Part shown: positions 6,536 through 6,627 of the stretch, piece after piece
Numbering within the stretch: the first letter of the stretch is position 1
How the letters are laid out: each line of letters opens with the position of its first letter
Assembly (NCBI GenBank): GCA_012518765.1
Contig: JAAYRN010000251.1
Coordinates: 1 to 6,627 of the forward strand
Direction: 5' to 3'
Length of the DNA stretch: 6,627 nucleotides
DNA from: Bacteroidales bacterium
GTDB taxonomy: Bacteria; Bacteroidota; Bacteroidia; Bacteroidales; WCHB1-69
Notes under the pieces: model-generated
Seen by the model: only the letters and a program-made list of their open reading frames with translations
Databases searched by the model: none
What the model was told of the DNA's origin: nothing
Position numbers and translations under genes: made by a program

Positions 6536-6627
6536 TTATTGCCAGTTACCATCCGTAGAGGCTTCGGTTAAAGAGCCTAATATCAAATCAATAACATTAT
6601 CTTTTTTGTCAAACTTAGATCCTAAGA
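6536..6627 (-). CDS. C-terminal end of an unidentified protein (5' end outside window)
   Basis: On the minus strand a frame stays open from the right edge to the TAA at 6538-6536, giving 29 complete residues, with LGSKFDKKDNVIDLILGSL at the start and TEASTDGNWQ at the end. The stop lies 2 bases before the ATG of the DUF3822 gene, the spacing expected of an operon, which is the main reason to call it real. The fragment is too short to recognise a family. The operon promoter should lie further upstream, outside the window. Confidence 0.6.
   Translation of the reverse strand, partial: LGSKFDKKDNVIDLILGSLTEASTDGNWQ

Noticed and set aside
6610..6617. Minus-strand TAAGTTTG resembling a -7 element before the DUF3822 gene
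   Set aside because: It lies inside the coding end of the preceding gene, 77 bases from the start codon, and any -33 element would be outside the window; it cannot be told from chance.

Overview
The window looks like chromosomal DNA from a member of the Bacteroidota, most likely a Bacteroidales-like anaerobe. The evidence is: an AT-rich composition (about one third G+C by eye); start codons preceded by A/T-rich leaders without a clear Shine-Dalgarno sequence; TAnnTTTG-type -7 promoter elements; a type IX secretion (T9SS) type B sorting domain; and a DUF3822 gene next to rsmD, a pairing I associate with this phylum. All genes look like core or housekeeping functions. I see no mobile element, CRISPR array, RNA gene, toxin-antitoxin pair or defence island.

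Layout, plus strand. Positions 1-965 hold the 3' part of a large secreted PKD-repeat protein ending in a T9SS type B C-terminal domain. A short gap with a good Bacteroidota promoter leads to ackA (acetate kinase, 1078-2280), which is closed by a strong intrinsic terminator. A second AT-rich gap (2281-2491) carries that terminator, a small perfect inverted repeat and another -7 element. It leads to an NADP-type isocitrate dehydrogenase family gene (2492-3685), followed after 5 bases by a YqgE/AlgH family gene (3691-4278).

Layout, minus strand. A tightly packed run reads from the right edge toward the centre: the end of an unidentified gene (6627-6536), a DUF3822 gene (6533-5724), rsmD (16S rRNA guanine-N2 methyltransferase, 5718-5179) and yicC (endoribonuclease family, 5159-4275). 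Gaps are 2, 5 and 19 bases, so this is probably one operon, perhaps with an extra internal promoter for yicC. The two transcription units meet tail to tail, and the stop codons of yqgE and yicC overlap by 4 bases with no visible terminator between them.

Functionally, ackA and the isocitrate dehydrogenase belong to central carbon metabolism (acetate/ATP and 2-oxoglutarate/NADPH) but appear to be transcribed separately. The minus-strand operon joins an rRNA modification enzyme, a probable RNase and an uncharacterised phylum-restricted protein, which hints at an RNA or ribosome theme. I found no convincing undescribed system. The points worth following up are the DUF3822-rsmD-yicC grouping, the overlapping convergent stops, the altered substrate loop of the isocitrate dehydrogenase, and ackA and yicC lying away from their common partners pta and gmk.
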